From Bombyx mori (lineage: Eukaryota; Arthropoda; Insecta; Lepidoptera; Bombycidae): 64,000 nucleotides of DNA. Under the pieces are notes generated by a model. That model ran no database searches. It was not told the DNA's origin and saw nothing but the letters and a program-made list of their open reading frames with translations. Shown here piece by piece: positions 1-13,100 of the stretch. The position numbers and the translations under genes were made by a program. The DNA lies in contig NC_085119.1 in the NCBI RefSeq assembly GCF_030269925.1, positions 8,159,001 to 8,223,000 of the forward strand, read 5' to 3'. Position 1 is the stretch's first letter. Each line of letters opens with the position of its first letter.

Positions 1-267
1 TTGTGCTTGAGACGAATCTTCCTCCAATAATTCCGTCAATTGTGCATCCTCATAAATTTTTGGCCTTCCACTGCGATATGTGTCTTCTACGTCAAAATCA
101 CCGTTTTTAAACTTTTGAAACCACTCACTACATGTTCTCTCACTCAAGGCAGCCTCATTATATGCTTCTACGAGCAATCGATGGACCTCGGCTGCAGATT
201 TTTTTAAATTAAAAAAGTAAATTAAAAGCTCCCGCAAATGACGCTTATTTGGCTCAAATTTTGACAT
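1..267 (-). pseudogene. mariner transposase, N-terminal part, cut by window edge
   Basis: Reading the minus strand from an ATG at 267 gives 89 open codons that run off the left edge. The protein starts MSKFEPNKRHLRELLIYFFN and continues with AAEVHRLLVEAY, LSERTCSEWFQKFKNGDFDV and RSGRPK. This is the helix-turn-helix start of a mariner-family transposase, which binds the terminal inverted repeat; the catalytic DDD part lies outside the window. No stop or frameshift is seen in this part, so the copy may be young. Whether the whole transposase is intact cannot be judged here. Confidence 0.85.
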
Positions 268-442
268 TTTTGGATGAATAAAAATATATGATGCTAATAC
301 GGAGTAAATAATATGATAGGGTTAAGTTGTTCTTAACTGATCAACTTAATAAAATCAAGCCGATTATCATCTGTGAATTCGAACGTAAACCTCGTGCCAC
401 ACCATCCTTCTCAAAACGGCGGAAACTTATTTGTACACCTTT
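1..442 (-). mobile_element. mariner element, 5' end and terminal inverted repeat
   Basis: The 5' end of the mariner lies at about 413-442; read on the minus strand it begins near AAGGTGTACAAATAAGTTTC, typical of mariner ends. The next bases are TA (443-444), the mariner target. The duplicated locus at 40,736 shows the empty site (aaatttatattttatcaagg), so the insertion happened after the segmental duplication, or in only one copy. The other end is beyond the window. Confidence 0.8.
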
Positions 443-1125
443 ATATTTTATCAAGATTTCAATTCGTTCAAGTATACTTCAAATAAAACGCTATTCAATT
501 TAAATTTAATTCTTTATTTCAAAGCATATAAAATACACACAAACTCATTAAAGAATAATAATAAAATTTATTGCAATTTCAACGAGTAATACCTACTTAA
601 AGCGAAGTGGAAAGAAAATATACTTTAAGCCTTCGATTTAATTAGGTATAAAATATTTATGACAGTAATTTATTACGTTTTATAAAAAGCATGTGAAAAT
701 ACAGATTATCGTTTTAATTTCAAACAAATATGTTTAATGTGGACCATAAAGTATGGCATAAATACATACACATTATTTTGCGAGCAGAGATGAAATTTTG
801 TGATTAAATTTGCCAGGAAAATATTTTAATTACATACATCCAACGGTAATTTAGGACTTTTCATAGTGCATAAAACTTACACATACCTTACATGTATCTA
901 TACATTAAAAGGGTGGAGTAGCAGTCTAGCTAGTGAATTGATAATTACTAAAAACTTCACCAAAAGCCCACTTTATAAGGAGTCGAAACTTTTCTTTAAT
1001 ATTAATGTGAAATTGATTGTTATTTTGCACATGCCTATCCAAATCTAGTTATTTGTTGAATTATTGATAGTACATTTATATTAAGTTTAAAATAAGGAAC
1101 AGTACATGGTGTTGCTAAATTTTCT
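443..1125 (-). other. 3' untranslated and 3' flanking region of gene A
   Basis: AT-rich sequence downstream of the gene A stop codon, matched in copy B at about 40,736-41,413. No canonical AATAAA was found in the first 100 bases after the stop. An ATTAAA-type signal on the minus strand near 993-1000 is a possible polyadenylation signal. The short plus-strand frame at 866-1048 has no features of a gene. Confidence 0.5.
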
Positions 1126-1167
1126 TTAGTTACACGGCTTGCTTTTATGTTTTTTCGCTTTCTTTTC
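1126..1167 (-). CDS. Gene A last coding exon (basic C-terminal tail)
   Basis: On the minus strand an acceptor (ATTATTTTCAG) precedes GAA AAG AAA GCG... giving EKKAKKHKSKPCN and a TAA at 1128-1126. The frame is phase 0, matching the repeat exons. Gene B has the same exon with one substitution (EKKEKKHKSKPCN), so the basic tail and the penultimate cysteine are conserved. The Lys-rich tail contrasts sharply with the acidic repeat body. Confidence 0.85.
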   Translation of the reverse strand, partial: EKKAKKHKSKPCN

Positions 1168-4100
1168 CTGAAAATAATAAGTTTCCAAATTATTGTACAT
1201 TGCATACAACAGCTTTGTCTCGGGGTCTGTATTTTACTTTGCATTTTACTCTTTTTTGTAATAAACAAATTTTGAACAAGTCCATGAGTCACGACTCGAT
1301 TTCAGGACAAAAAAACAACATAGAATCAATTAAAAAACTCTCTCCTCAGAAACTAAATACTTAAAACAAGAGCAAAGTTATTCGAACAGTCCGTCATTAT
1401 TGCACATAAGAGCCGCAATCGAAGCTCTCTCCAAGAAACTCAACGCAAAACAATCATTTTTCAAACAAATTGAAGTGTTCTACTGCTAGATAAACCCAAT
1501 TTTCGAGTAAATTAAAATATCCCATTCAGGCCTTTTTTGCGAAGTAAGTAATGTAAGTGTTTCAACTTAATAATTAAGTTTCGCTGATCGAACTTCAGCG
1601 GATTATGAAGAAAACTACAATCACTTTCAATTTATCAAATGACAAAAAGAGGAGTAAAGGTGTCATAGATATTTGTATCACTTACAGAACCACAATCTGA
1701 GCCGCCATGATTAGAGTCATCATGTTGTGAGCTTTTCTGTAATAAAGAAAATTATTTAAAAAACCAATTCCATAATTTTCAATTTCCGGAAACGAGAAAG
1801 AATTTGAACAAAAACAATGGATTAATGAAAAAAAATACTAAAAAAGCATGTACAATCTGTAAGTTAATATAATCTGTATAATCTGTACAGTATAATCTGT
1901 AAGTTTCCAAAACTATTATGATTTTCAAAAAAGATGAGCAAACTAAGCAATATTGTTCAAATGCAGTGATGTCCATAAGGGACCACTTTTATATTGTGCC
2001 TATATGTAGATACTACAATCACTTTCAATTTATCAAATTACTATCAAATTGCAAAAAGAGAAATAAAGGTATCATAGATATTTGTATCACTTACAGAACC
2101 ACCATCTGAGCCGCCATCTGAGCCGCCATGATTAGAGTCATCATGTTGTGAGCTTTTCTGTAATAAAGAAAACTATTTGAAAAGCCAATTCCATAATTTT
2201 CAATTTCCGGAAACGAGAAAGAATTAGAACAAAAACAATGGATTAATGAAAAAAATACTAAAAAAGCATGTATAATCTGTAAGTTAATATAATCTGCATA
2301 ATCTGTAAGTTTCTAAAACTATTCTTATGATTTTCAAAAAAGATGAGCAAACTGAGCAATATTGTTCTATTGCAGTGATGTCCATAAGGGACCACTTTTT
2401 ATGTCCTTATATGTAGATACTACAATCACTTTCAATTTATCAAATTGCAAAAAGAGAAGTAAAGGTATCATAGATATTTGTATCACTTACAGAACCACCA
2501 TCTGAGCCGCCATCTGAGCCGCCATGATTAGAGTCATCATGTTGTGAGCTTTTCTGTAATAAAGAAATTTATTTGAAAAGCCAATTCCATAATTTTCAAT
2601 TTCCGGAAACGAGAAAGAATTAGAACAAAAACAATGGATTAATGAAAAAAATACTAAAAAAGCATGTATAATCTGTAAGTTAATATAATCTGTAAAGTAT
2701 AATCTGTAAGTTTCTGAAACTATTGTTTAATTTTCAAAAAAGATGAGCAAACTGAGAATTTGTTCTATTGCAGTGATGTCCATAAGGGACCACTTTTTAT
2801 GTCCTTATATGTAGATACTACAATCACTTTCAATTTATCAAATTACTATCAAATTGCAAAAAGAGAAGTAAAGGTATCATAGATATTTGTATCACTTACA
2901 GAATCACCGTCTGAGCCGCCATCATTAGAGTCATCATGTTGTGTGTGTTTCTGTAATAAAGAAAACTATTTGAAAAGCCAATTCCATAATTTTCAATTTC
3001 CGGAAACGAGAAAGAATTAGAACAAAAACAATGGATTAATGAAAAAAAATACTAAAAAAGCATGCATAATCTGTAAGTTAATATAATCTGCATAATCTGT
3101 AAGTTTCTAAAACTATTGTCATGATTTTCAAAAAAGATGAGCAAACTGAGCAATATTGTTCTATTGCAGTGATGTCCATAAGGGACCACTTTTTATGTCC
3201 TTATATGTAGATACTACAATCACTTTCAATTTATCAAATTACTATCAAATTACAAAAAGAGAAGTAAAGGTATCATAGATATTTGTATCACTTACAGAAC
3301 CACCATCTGAGCCGCCATGATTAGAGTCATCATGTTGTGAGCTTTTCTGTAATAAAGAAAATTATTTGAAAAGCCAATTCCATAATTTTCAATTTCCGGA
3401 AACGAGAAAGAATTTGAACAAAAACAATGGATTAATGAAAAAATTACTAAAAAAGCATGTACAATCTGTAAGTTAATATAATCTGCATAATCTGTAAGTT
3501 TCTAAAACTATTGTTATGATTTTCAAAAAAGATGAGCAAACTGAGCAATATTGTTCTGTTGCATTGATGTCCATAAGGGACCACTTTTTATGTCCTTATG
3601 TGTAGATACTACAATCACTTTCAATTTATCAAATTACTATCAAATTGCAAAAAGAGAACTAAAGGTATCATAGATATTTGTATCACTTACAGAACCACCA
3701 TCTGAGCCGCCATCATTAGATTCATCATGTTGTGAGCTTTTCTGTAATAAAGAAAACTATTTGAAAAGCCAATTCCATAATTTTCAATTTCCAGAAACGA
3801 GAAAGAATTAGAACAAAAACAATGGATTAATGAAAAAATTACTAAAAAAGCATGTACAATCTGTAAGTTAATATAATCTGCATAATCTGTAAGTTTCTAA
3901 AACTATTGTTATGATTTTCAAAAAAGATGAGCAAACTGAGCAATATTGTTCTATTGCAGTGATGTCCATAAGGGACCACTTTTTATGTCCTTATATGTAG
4001 ATACTACAATCACTTTCAATTTATCAAATTACTATCAAATTGCAAAAAGAGAAGTAAAGGTATCATAAATATTTGTATCACTTACAGAACCACCATCTGA

Positions 4101-7100
4101 GCCGCCATGATTAGAGTCATCATGTTGTGAGCTTTTCTGTAATAAAGAAAATTATTTGAAAAGCCAATTCCATAATTTTCAATTTCCGGAAACGAGAAAA
4201 AATTAGAACAAAAACAATGGATTAATGAAAAAAATACTAAAAAAGCATGTATAATCTGTAAGTTAATATAATCTGTAAAGTATAATCTGTAAGTTTCTGA
4301 AACTATTGTTTAATTTTCAAATAAGTTGAGCAAACTGAGTAATATTGTTCTGTTGCAGTGATGTCCATAAGGGACCACTTTTTATGTACCTATATGTAGA
4401 TACTACAATCACTTTCAATTTATCAAATTACTATGAAATTGCAAAAAGAGAAGTAAAGGTATCATAGATATTTGTATCACTTACAGAACCACCATCTGAG
4501 CCGCCATCATTAGAGTCATCATGTTGTGAGCTTTTCTGTAATAAAGAAAAATATTTGAAAAGCCAATTCCATAATTATTTTCAATTTCCGGAAACGAGAA
4601 AGAATTTGAACAAAAACAATGGATTAATGAAAAAAAATACTAAAAAAGCATGTATAATCTGTTAATATAATCTGCATAATCTGTAAGTTTCTAAAACTAT
4701 TGTTATGATTTTCAAAAAAGATGAGCAAACTGAGCAATATTGTTCTGTTGCAGTGATGTCCATAAGGGACCACTTTTTATGTCCTTATGTGTAGATACTA
4801 CAATCACTTTCAATTTATCAAATTACTATCAAATTGCAAAAAGAGAACTAAAGGTATCATAGATATTTGTATCACTTACAGAACCACCATCTGAGCCGCC
4901 ATGATTAGAGTCATCATGTTGTGAGCTTTTCTGTTATAAAGAAAATTATTTGAAAAGCCAATTCCATAATTTTCAATTTCCGGAAACGAGAAAGAATTAG
5001 AACAAAAACAATGGATTAATGAAAAAAATACTAAAAAAGCATGTATAATCTGTAAGTTAATATAATCTGTAAAGTATAATCTGTAAGTTTCTGAAACTAT
5101 TGTTTAATTTTCAAATAAGATGAGCAAACTGAGTAATATTGTTCTGTTGCAGTGATGTCCATAAGGGACCACTTTTTATGTACCTATATGTAGATACTAC
5201 AATCACTTTCAATTTATCAAATTACTATGAAATCGCAAAAAGAGAAGTAAAGGTATCATAGATATTTGTATCACTTACAGTACCACCATCTGAGCCGCCA
5301 TCATTAGAGTCATCATGTTGTGAGCTTTTCTGTAATAAAGAAAACTGTTTGAAAAGCCAATTCCATACTTTTCAATTTCCGGAAACGAGAAAGAATTTGA
5401 ACAAAAACAATGGATTAATGAAAAAATTACTAAAAAAGCATGTATAATCTGTAAGTTAATATAATCTGCATAATCTGTAAGTTTCTAAAACTATTGTTAT
5501 GATTTTCAAAAAAGATGAGCAAACTGAGCAATATTGTTCTGTTGCAGTGATGTCCATAAGGGACCACTTTTTATGTGCCTGTATGTAGATACTACAATCA
5601 CTTTCAATTTATCAAATTACTATCAAATTGCAAAAAGAGAAGTAAAGGTATCATAGATATTTGTATCACTTACAGAACCACCATCTGAGCCGCCATCTGA
5701 GCCGCCATGATTAGAGTCATCATGTTGTGAGCTTTTCTGTAATAAAGAAAATTATTTGAAAAGCCAATTCCATAATTTTCAATTTCCGGAAACGAGAAAG
5801 AATTTGAACAAAAACAATGAATTAATGAAAAAATTACTAAAAAAGCATGTACAATCTGTAAGTTAATATAATCTGCATAATCTGTAAGTTTCTAAAACTA
5901 TTGTTATGATTTTCAAAAAAGATGAGCAAACTGAGCAATATTGTTCTGTTGCAGTGATGTCCATAAGGGACCACTTTTTATGTGCCTGTATGTAGATACT
6001 ACAATCACTTTCGATTTATCAAATTACTATCAAATTGCAAAAGGAGAAGTAAAGGTATCATAGATATTTGTATCACTTACAGTATCACCATCTGAGCCGC
6101 CATCATTAGAGTCATCATGTTGTGAGCTTTTCTGTAATAAAGAAAACTGTTTGAAAAGCCAATTCCATACTTTTCAATTTCCGGAAACGAGAAAGAATTA
6201 GAACAAAAACAATGGATTAATGAAAAAAATACTAAAAAAGCATGTATAATCTGTAAGTTAATATAATCTGCATAATCTGTAAGTTTCTAAAACTATTGTT
6301 ATGATTTTCAAAAAAGATGAGCAAACTGAGCAATATTGTTCTGTTGCAGTGATGTCCATAAGGGACCACTTTTTATGTGCCTGTATGTAGATACTACAAT
6401 CACTTTCAATTTATCAAATTACTATCAAATTACAAAAAGAGAAGTAAAGGTATCATAGATATTTGTATCACTTACAGAACCACCATCTGAGCCGCCATGA
6501 TTAGAGTCATCATGTTGTGAGCTTTTCTGTAATAAAGAAAACTGTTTGAAAAGCCAATTCCATACTTTTCAATTTCCGGAAACGAGAAAGAATTTGAACA
6601 AAAACAATGGATTAATGAAAAAATTACTAAAAAAGCATGTATAATCTGTAAGTTAATATAATCTGCATAATCTGTAAGTTTCTAAAACTATTGTTATGAT
6701 TTTCAAAAAAGATGAGCAAACTGAGCAATATTGTTCTGTTGCAGTGATGTCCATAAGGGACCACTTTTTATGTGCCTGTATGTAGATACTACAATCACTT
6801 TCAATTTATCAAATTACTATCAAATTGCAAAAAGAGAAATAAAGGTATCATAGATATTTGTATCACTTACAGAACCACCATCTGAGCCGCCATCTGAGCC
6901 GCCATGATTAGAGTCATCATGTTGTGAGCTTTTCTGTAATAAAGAAAACTATTTGAAAAGCCAATTCCATAATTTTCAATTTCCGGAAACGAGAAAGAAT
7001 TAGAACAAAAACAATGGATTAATGAAAAAAATACTAAAAAAGCATGTATAATCTGTAAGTTAATATAATCTCCATAATCTGTAAGTTTCTAAAACTATTC

Positions 7101-10100
7101 TTATGATTTTCAAAAAAGATGAGCAAACTGAGCAATATTGTTCTATTGCAGTGATGTCCATAAGGGACCACTTTTTCTGTCCTTATATGTAGATACTACA
7201 ATCACTTTCAATTTATCAAATTGCAAAAAGAGAAGTAAAGGTATCATAGATATTTGTATCACTTACAGAACCACCATCTGAGCCGCCATCTGAGCCGCCA
7301 TGATTAGAGTCATCATGTTGTGAGCTTTTCTGTAATAAAGAAAATTATTTGAAAAGCCAATTCCATAATTTTCAATTTCCGGAAACGAGAAAGAATTAGA
7401 ACAAAAACAATGGATTAATGAAAAAAATACTAAAAAAGCATGTATAATCTGTAAGTTAATATAATCTGCATAATCTGTAAGTTTCTAAAACTATTCTTAT
7501 GATTTTCAAAAAAGATGAGCAAACTGAGCAATATTGTTCTATTGCAGTGATGTCCATAAGGGACCACTTTTTATGTCCTTATATGTAGATACTACAATCA
7601 CTTTCAATTTATCAAATTACTATCAAATTGCAAAAAGAGAAGTAAAGGTATCATAGATATTTGTATCACTTACAGAACCACCATCTGAGCCGCCATCTGA
7701 GCCGCCATGATTAGAGTCATCATGTTGTGAGCTTTTCTGTAATAAAGAAAATTATTTGAAAAGCCAATTCCATAATTTTCAATTTCCGGAAACGAGAAAG
7801 AATTAGAACAAAAACAATGGATTAATGAAAAAAATACTAAAAAAGCATGTATAATCTGTAAGTTAATATAATCTGCATAATCTGTAAGTTTCTAAAACTA
7901 TTGTTATGATTTTCAAAAAAGATGAGCAAACTGAGCAATATTGTTCTGTTGCAGTGATGTCCATAAGGGACCACTTTTTATGTGCCTGTATGTAGATACT
8001 ACAATCACTTTCAATTTATCAAATTACTATCAAATTGCAAAAAGAGAAATAAAGGTATCATAGATATTTGTATCACTTACAGAACCACCATCTGAGCCGC
8101 CATCTGAGCCACCATGATTAGAGTCATCATGTTGTGAGCTTTTCTGTAATAAAGAAAATTATTTGAAAAGCCAATTCCATAATTTTCAATTTCCGGAAAC
8201 GAGAAAGAATTTGAACAAAAACAATGGATTAATGAAAAAATTACTAAAAAAGCATGTACAATCTGTAAGTTAATATAATCTGCATAATCTGTAAGTTTCT
8301 ATAACTATTGTTATGATTTTCAAAAAAGATGAGCAAACTGAGCAATATTGTTCTGTTGCATTGATGTCCATAAGGGACCACTTTTTATGTCCTTATGTGT
8401 AGATACTACAATCACTTTCAATTTATCAAATTACTATCAAATTGCAAAAAGAGAACTAAAGGTATCATAGATATTTGTATCACTTACAGAACCACCATCT
8501 GAGCCGCCATCATTAGAGTCATCATGTTGTGAGCTTTTCTGTAATAAAGAAAACTGTTTGAAAAGCCAATTCCATACTTTTCAATTTCCGGAAACGAGAA
8601 AGAATTTGAACAAAAACAATGGATTAATGAAAAAAATTACTAAAAAAGCATGTATAATCTGTAAGTTAATATAATCTGCATAATCTGTAAGTTTCTAAAA
8701 CTATTGTTATGATTTTCAAAAAAGATGAGCAAACTGAGCAATATTGTTCTATTGCAGTGATGTCCATAAGGGACCACTTTTTATGTCCTTATATGTAGAT
8801 ACTACAATCACTTTCAATTTATCAAATTACTATCAAATTGCAAAAAGAGAAGTAAAGGTATCATAAATATTTGTATCACTTACAGAACCACCATCTGAGC
8901 CGCCATCTGAGCCGCCATGATTAGAGTCATCATGTTGTGAGCTTTTCTGTAATAAAGAAAATTATTTGAAAAGCCAATTCCATAATTTTCAATTTCCGGA
9001 AACGAGAAAAAATTAGAACAAAAACAATGGATTAATGAAAAAAATACTAAAAAAGCATGTATAATCTGTAAGTTAATATAATCTGTAAAGTATAATCTGT
9101 AAGTTTCTGAAACTATTGTTTAATTTTCAAATAAGTTGAGCAAACTGAGTAATATTGTTCTGTTGCAGTGATGTCCATAAGGGACCACTTTTTATGTACC
9201 TATATGTAGATACTACAATCACTTTCAATTTATCAAATTACTATGAAATTGCAAAAAGAGAAGTAAAGGTATCATAGATATTTGTATCACTTACAGAACC
9301 ACCATCTGAGCCGCCATCATTAGAGTCATCATGTTGTGAGCTTTTCTGTAATAAAGAAAAATATTTGAAAAGCCAATTCCATAATTATTTTCAATTTCCG
9401 GAAACGAGAAAGAATTTGAACAAAAACAATGGATTAATGAAAAAAAATACTAAAAAAGCATGTATAATCTGTTAATATAATCTGCATAATCTGTAAGTTT
9501 CTAAAACTATTGATATGATTTTCAAAAAAGATGAGCAAACTGAGCAATATTGTTCTGTTGCAGTGATGTCCATAAGGGACCACTTTTTATGTCCTTATGT
9601 GTAGATACTACAATCACTTTCAATTTATCAAATTACTATCAAATTGCAAAAAGAGAACTAAAGGTATCATAGATATTTGTATCACTTACAGAACCACCAT
9701 CTGAGCCGCCATGATTAGAGTCATCATGTTGTGAGCTTTTCTGTTATAAAGAAAATTATTTGAAAAGCCAATTCCATAATTTTCAATTTCCGGAAACGAG
9801 AAAGAATTAGAACAAAAACAATGGATTAATGAAAAAAATACTAAAAAAGCATGTATAATCTGTAAGTTAATATAATCTGTAAAGTATAATCTGTAAGTTT
9901 CTGAAACTATTGTTTAATTTTCAAATAAGATGAGCAAACTGAGTAATATTGTTCTGTTGCAGTGATGTCCATAAGGGACCACTTTTTATGTACCTATATG
10001 TAGATACTACAATCACTTTCAATTTATCAAATTACTATGAAATCGCAAAAAGAGAAGTAAAGGTATCATAGATATTTGTATCACTTACAGTACCACCATC

Positions 10101-13100
10101 TGAGCCGCCATCATTAGAGTCATCATGTTGTGAGCTTTTCTGTAATAAAGAAAACTGTTTGAAAAGCCAATTCCATACTTTTCAATTTCCGGAAACGAGA
10201 AAGAATTTGAACAAAAACAATGGATTAATGAAAAAATTACTAAAAAAGCATGTATAATCTGTAAGTTAATATAATCTGCATAATCTGTAAGTTTCTAAAA
10301 CTATTGTTATGATTTTCAAAAAAGATGAGCAAACTGAGCAATATTGTTCTGTTGCAGTGATGTCCATAAGGGACCACTTTTTATGTGCCTGTATGTAGAT
10401 ACTACAATCACTTTCAATTTATCAAATTACTATCAAATTGCAAAAAGAGAAGTAAAGGTATCATAGATATTTGTATCACTTACAGAACCACCATCTGAGC
10501 CGCCATCTGAGCCGCCATGATTAGAGTCATCATGTTGTGAGCTTTTCTGTAATAAAGAAAATTATTTGAAAAGCCAATTCCATAATTTTCAATTTCCGGA
10601 AACGAGAAAGAATTTGAACAAAAACAATGAATTAATGAAAAAATTACTAAAAAAGCATGTACAATCTGTAAGTTAATATAATCTGCATAATCTGTAAGTT
10701 TCTAAAACTATTGTTATGATTTTCAAAAAAGATGAGCAAACTGAGCAATATTGTTCTGTTGCAGTGATGTCCATAAGGGACCACTTTTTATGTGCCTGTA
10801 TGTAGATACTACAATCACTTTCGATTTATCAAATTACTATCAAATTGCAAAAGGAGAAGTAAAGGTATCATAGATATTTGTATCACTTACAGAACCACCA
10901 TCTGAGCCGCCATCATTAGAGTCATCATGTTGTGAGCTTTTCTGTAATAAAGAAAACTGTTTGAAAAGCCAATTCCATACTTTTCAATTTCCGGAAACGA
11001 GAAAGAATTAGAACAAAAACAATGGATTAATGAAAAAAATACTAAAAAAGCATGTATAATCTGTAAGTTAATATAATCTGCATAATCTGTAAGTTTCTAA
11101 AACTATTGTTATGATTTTCAAAAAAGATGAGCAAACTGAGTAATATTGTTCTGTTGCAGTGATGTCCATAAGGGACCACTTTTTATGTACCTATATGTAG
11201 ATACTACAATCACTTTCAATTTATCAAATTACTATGAAATCGCAAAAAGAGAAGTAAAGGTATCATAGATATTTGTATCACTTACAGTACCACCATCTGA
11301 GCCGCCATCATTAGAGTCATCATGTTGTGAGCTTTTCTGTAATAAAGAAAACTGTTTGAAAAGCCAATTCCATACTTTTCAATTTCCGGAAACGAGAAAG
11401 AATTAGAACAAAAACAATGGATTAATGAAAAAAATACTAAAAAAGCATGTATAATCTGTAAGTTAATAATATAATCTGCATAATCTGTAAGTTTCTAAAA
11501 CTATTGTTATGATTTTCAAAAAAGATGAGCAAACTGAGCAATATTGTTCTGTTGCATTGATGTCCATAAGGGACCACTTTTTATGTCCTTATGTGTAGAT
11601 ACTACAATCACTTTCAATTTATCAAATTACTATCAAATTGCAAAAAGAGAACTAAAGGTATCATAGATATTTGTATCACTTACAGAACCACCATCTGAGC
11701 CGCCATCATTAGATTCATCATGTTGTGAGCTTTTCTGTAATAAAGAAAACTATTTGAAAAGCCAATTCCATAATTTTCAATTTCCAGAAACGAGAAAGAA
11801 TTAGAACAAAAACAATGGATTAATGAAAAAATTACTAAAAAAGCATGTACAATCTGTAAGTTAATATAATCTGCATAATCTGTAAGTTTCTAAAACTATT
11901 GTTATGATTTTCAAAAAAGATGAGCAAACTGAGCAATATTGTTCTATTGCAGTGATGTCCATAAGGGACCACTTTTTATGTCCTTATATGTAGATACTAC
12001 AATCACTTTCAATTTATCAAATTACTATCAAATTGCAAAAAGAGAAGTAAAGGTATCATAAATATTTGTATCACTTACAGAACCACCATCTGAGCCGCCA
12101 TGATTAGAGTCATCATGTTGTGAGCTTTTCTGTAATAAAGAAAATTATTTGAAAAGCCAATTCCATAATTTTCAATTTCCGGAAACGAGAAAAAATTAGA
12201 ACAAAAACAATGGATTAATGAAAAAAATACTAAAAAAGCATGTATAATCTGTAAGTTAATATAATCTGTAAAGTATAATCTGTAAGTTTCTGAAACTATT
12301 GTTTAATTTTCAAATAAGTTGAGCAAACTGAGTAATATTGTTCTGTTGCAGTGATGTCCATAAGGGACCACTTTTTATGTACCTATATGTAGATACTACA
12401 ATCACTTTCAATTTATCAAATTACTATGAAATTGCAAAAAGAGAAGTAAAGGTATCATAGATATTTGTATCACTTACAGAACCACCATCTGAGCCGCCAT
12501 CATTAGAGTCATCATGTTGTGAGCTTTTCTGTAATAAAGAAAAATATTTGAAAAGCCAATTCCATAATTATTTTCAATTTCCGGAAACGAGAAAGAATTT
12601 GAACAAAAACAATGGATTAATGAAAAAAAATACTAAAAAAGCATGTATAATCTGTTAATATAATCTGCATAATCTGTAAGTTTCTAAAACTATTGTTATG
12701 ATTTTCAAAAAAGATGAGCAAACTGAGCAATATTGTTCTGTTGCAGTGATGTCCATAAGGGACCACTTTTTATGTCCTTATGTGTAGATACTACAATCAC
12801 TTTCAATTTATCAAATTACTATCAAATTGCAAAAAGAGAAGTAAAGGTATCATAGATATTTGTATCACTTACAGAACCACCATCTGAGCCGCCATCTGAG
12901 CCGCCATGATTAGAGTCATCATGTTGTGAGCTTTTCTGTAATAAAGAAAATTATTTGAAAAGCCAATTCCATAATTTTCAATTTCCGGAAACGAGAAAGA
13001 ATTTGAACAAAAACAATGAATTAATGAAAAAATTACTAAAAAAGCATGTACAATCTGTAAGTTAATATAATCTGCATAATCTGTAAGTTTCTAAAACTAT

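Noticed and set aside
866..2109. Short frames at 866-1048, 1035-1292, 1779-1976 and 1918-2109
   Set aside because: They fall in the 3' flank and introns of gene A, have no domain, and the true coding blocks lie in other positions.
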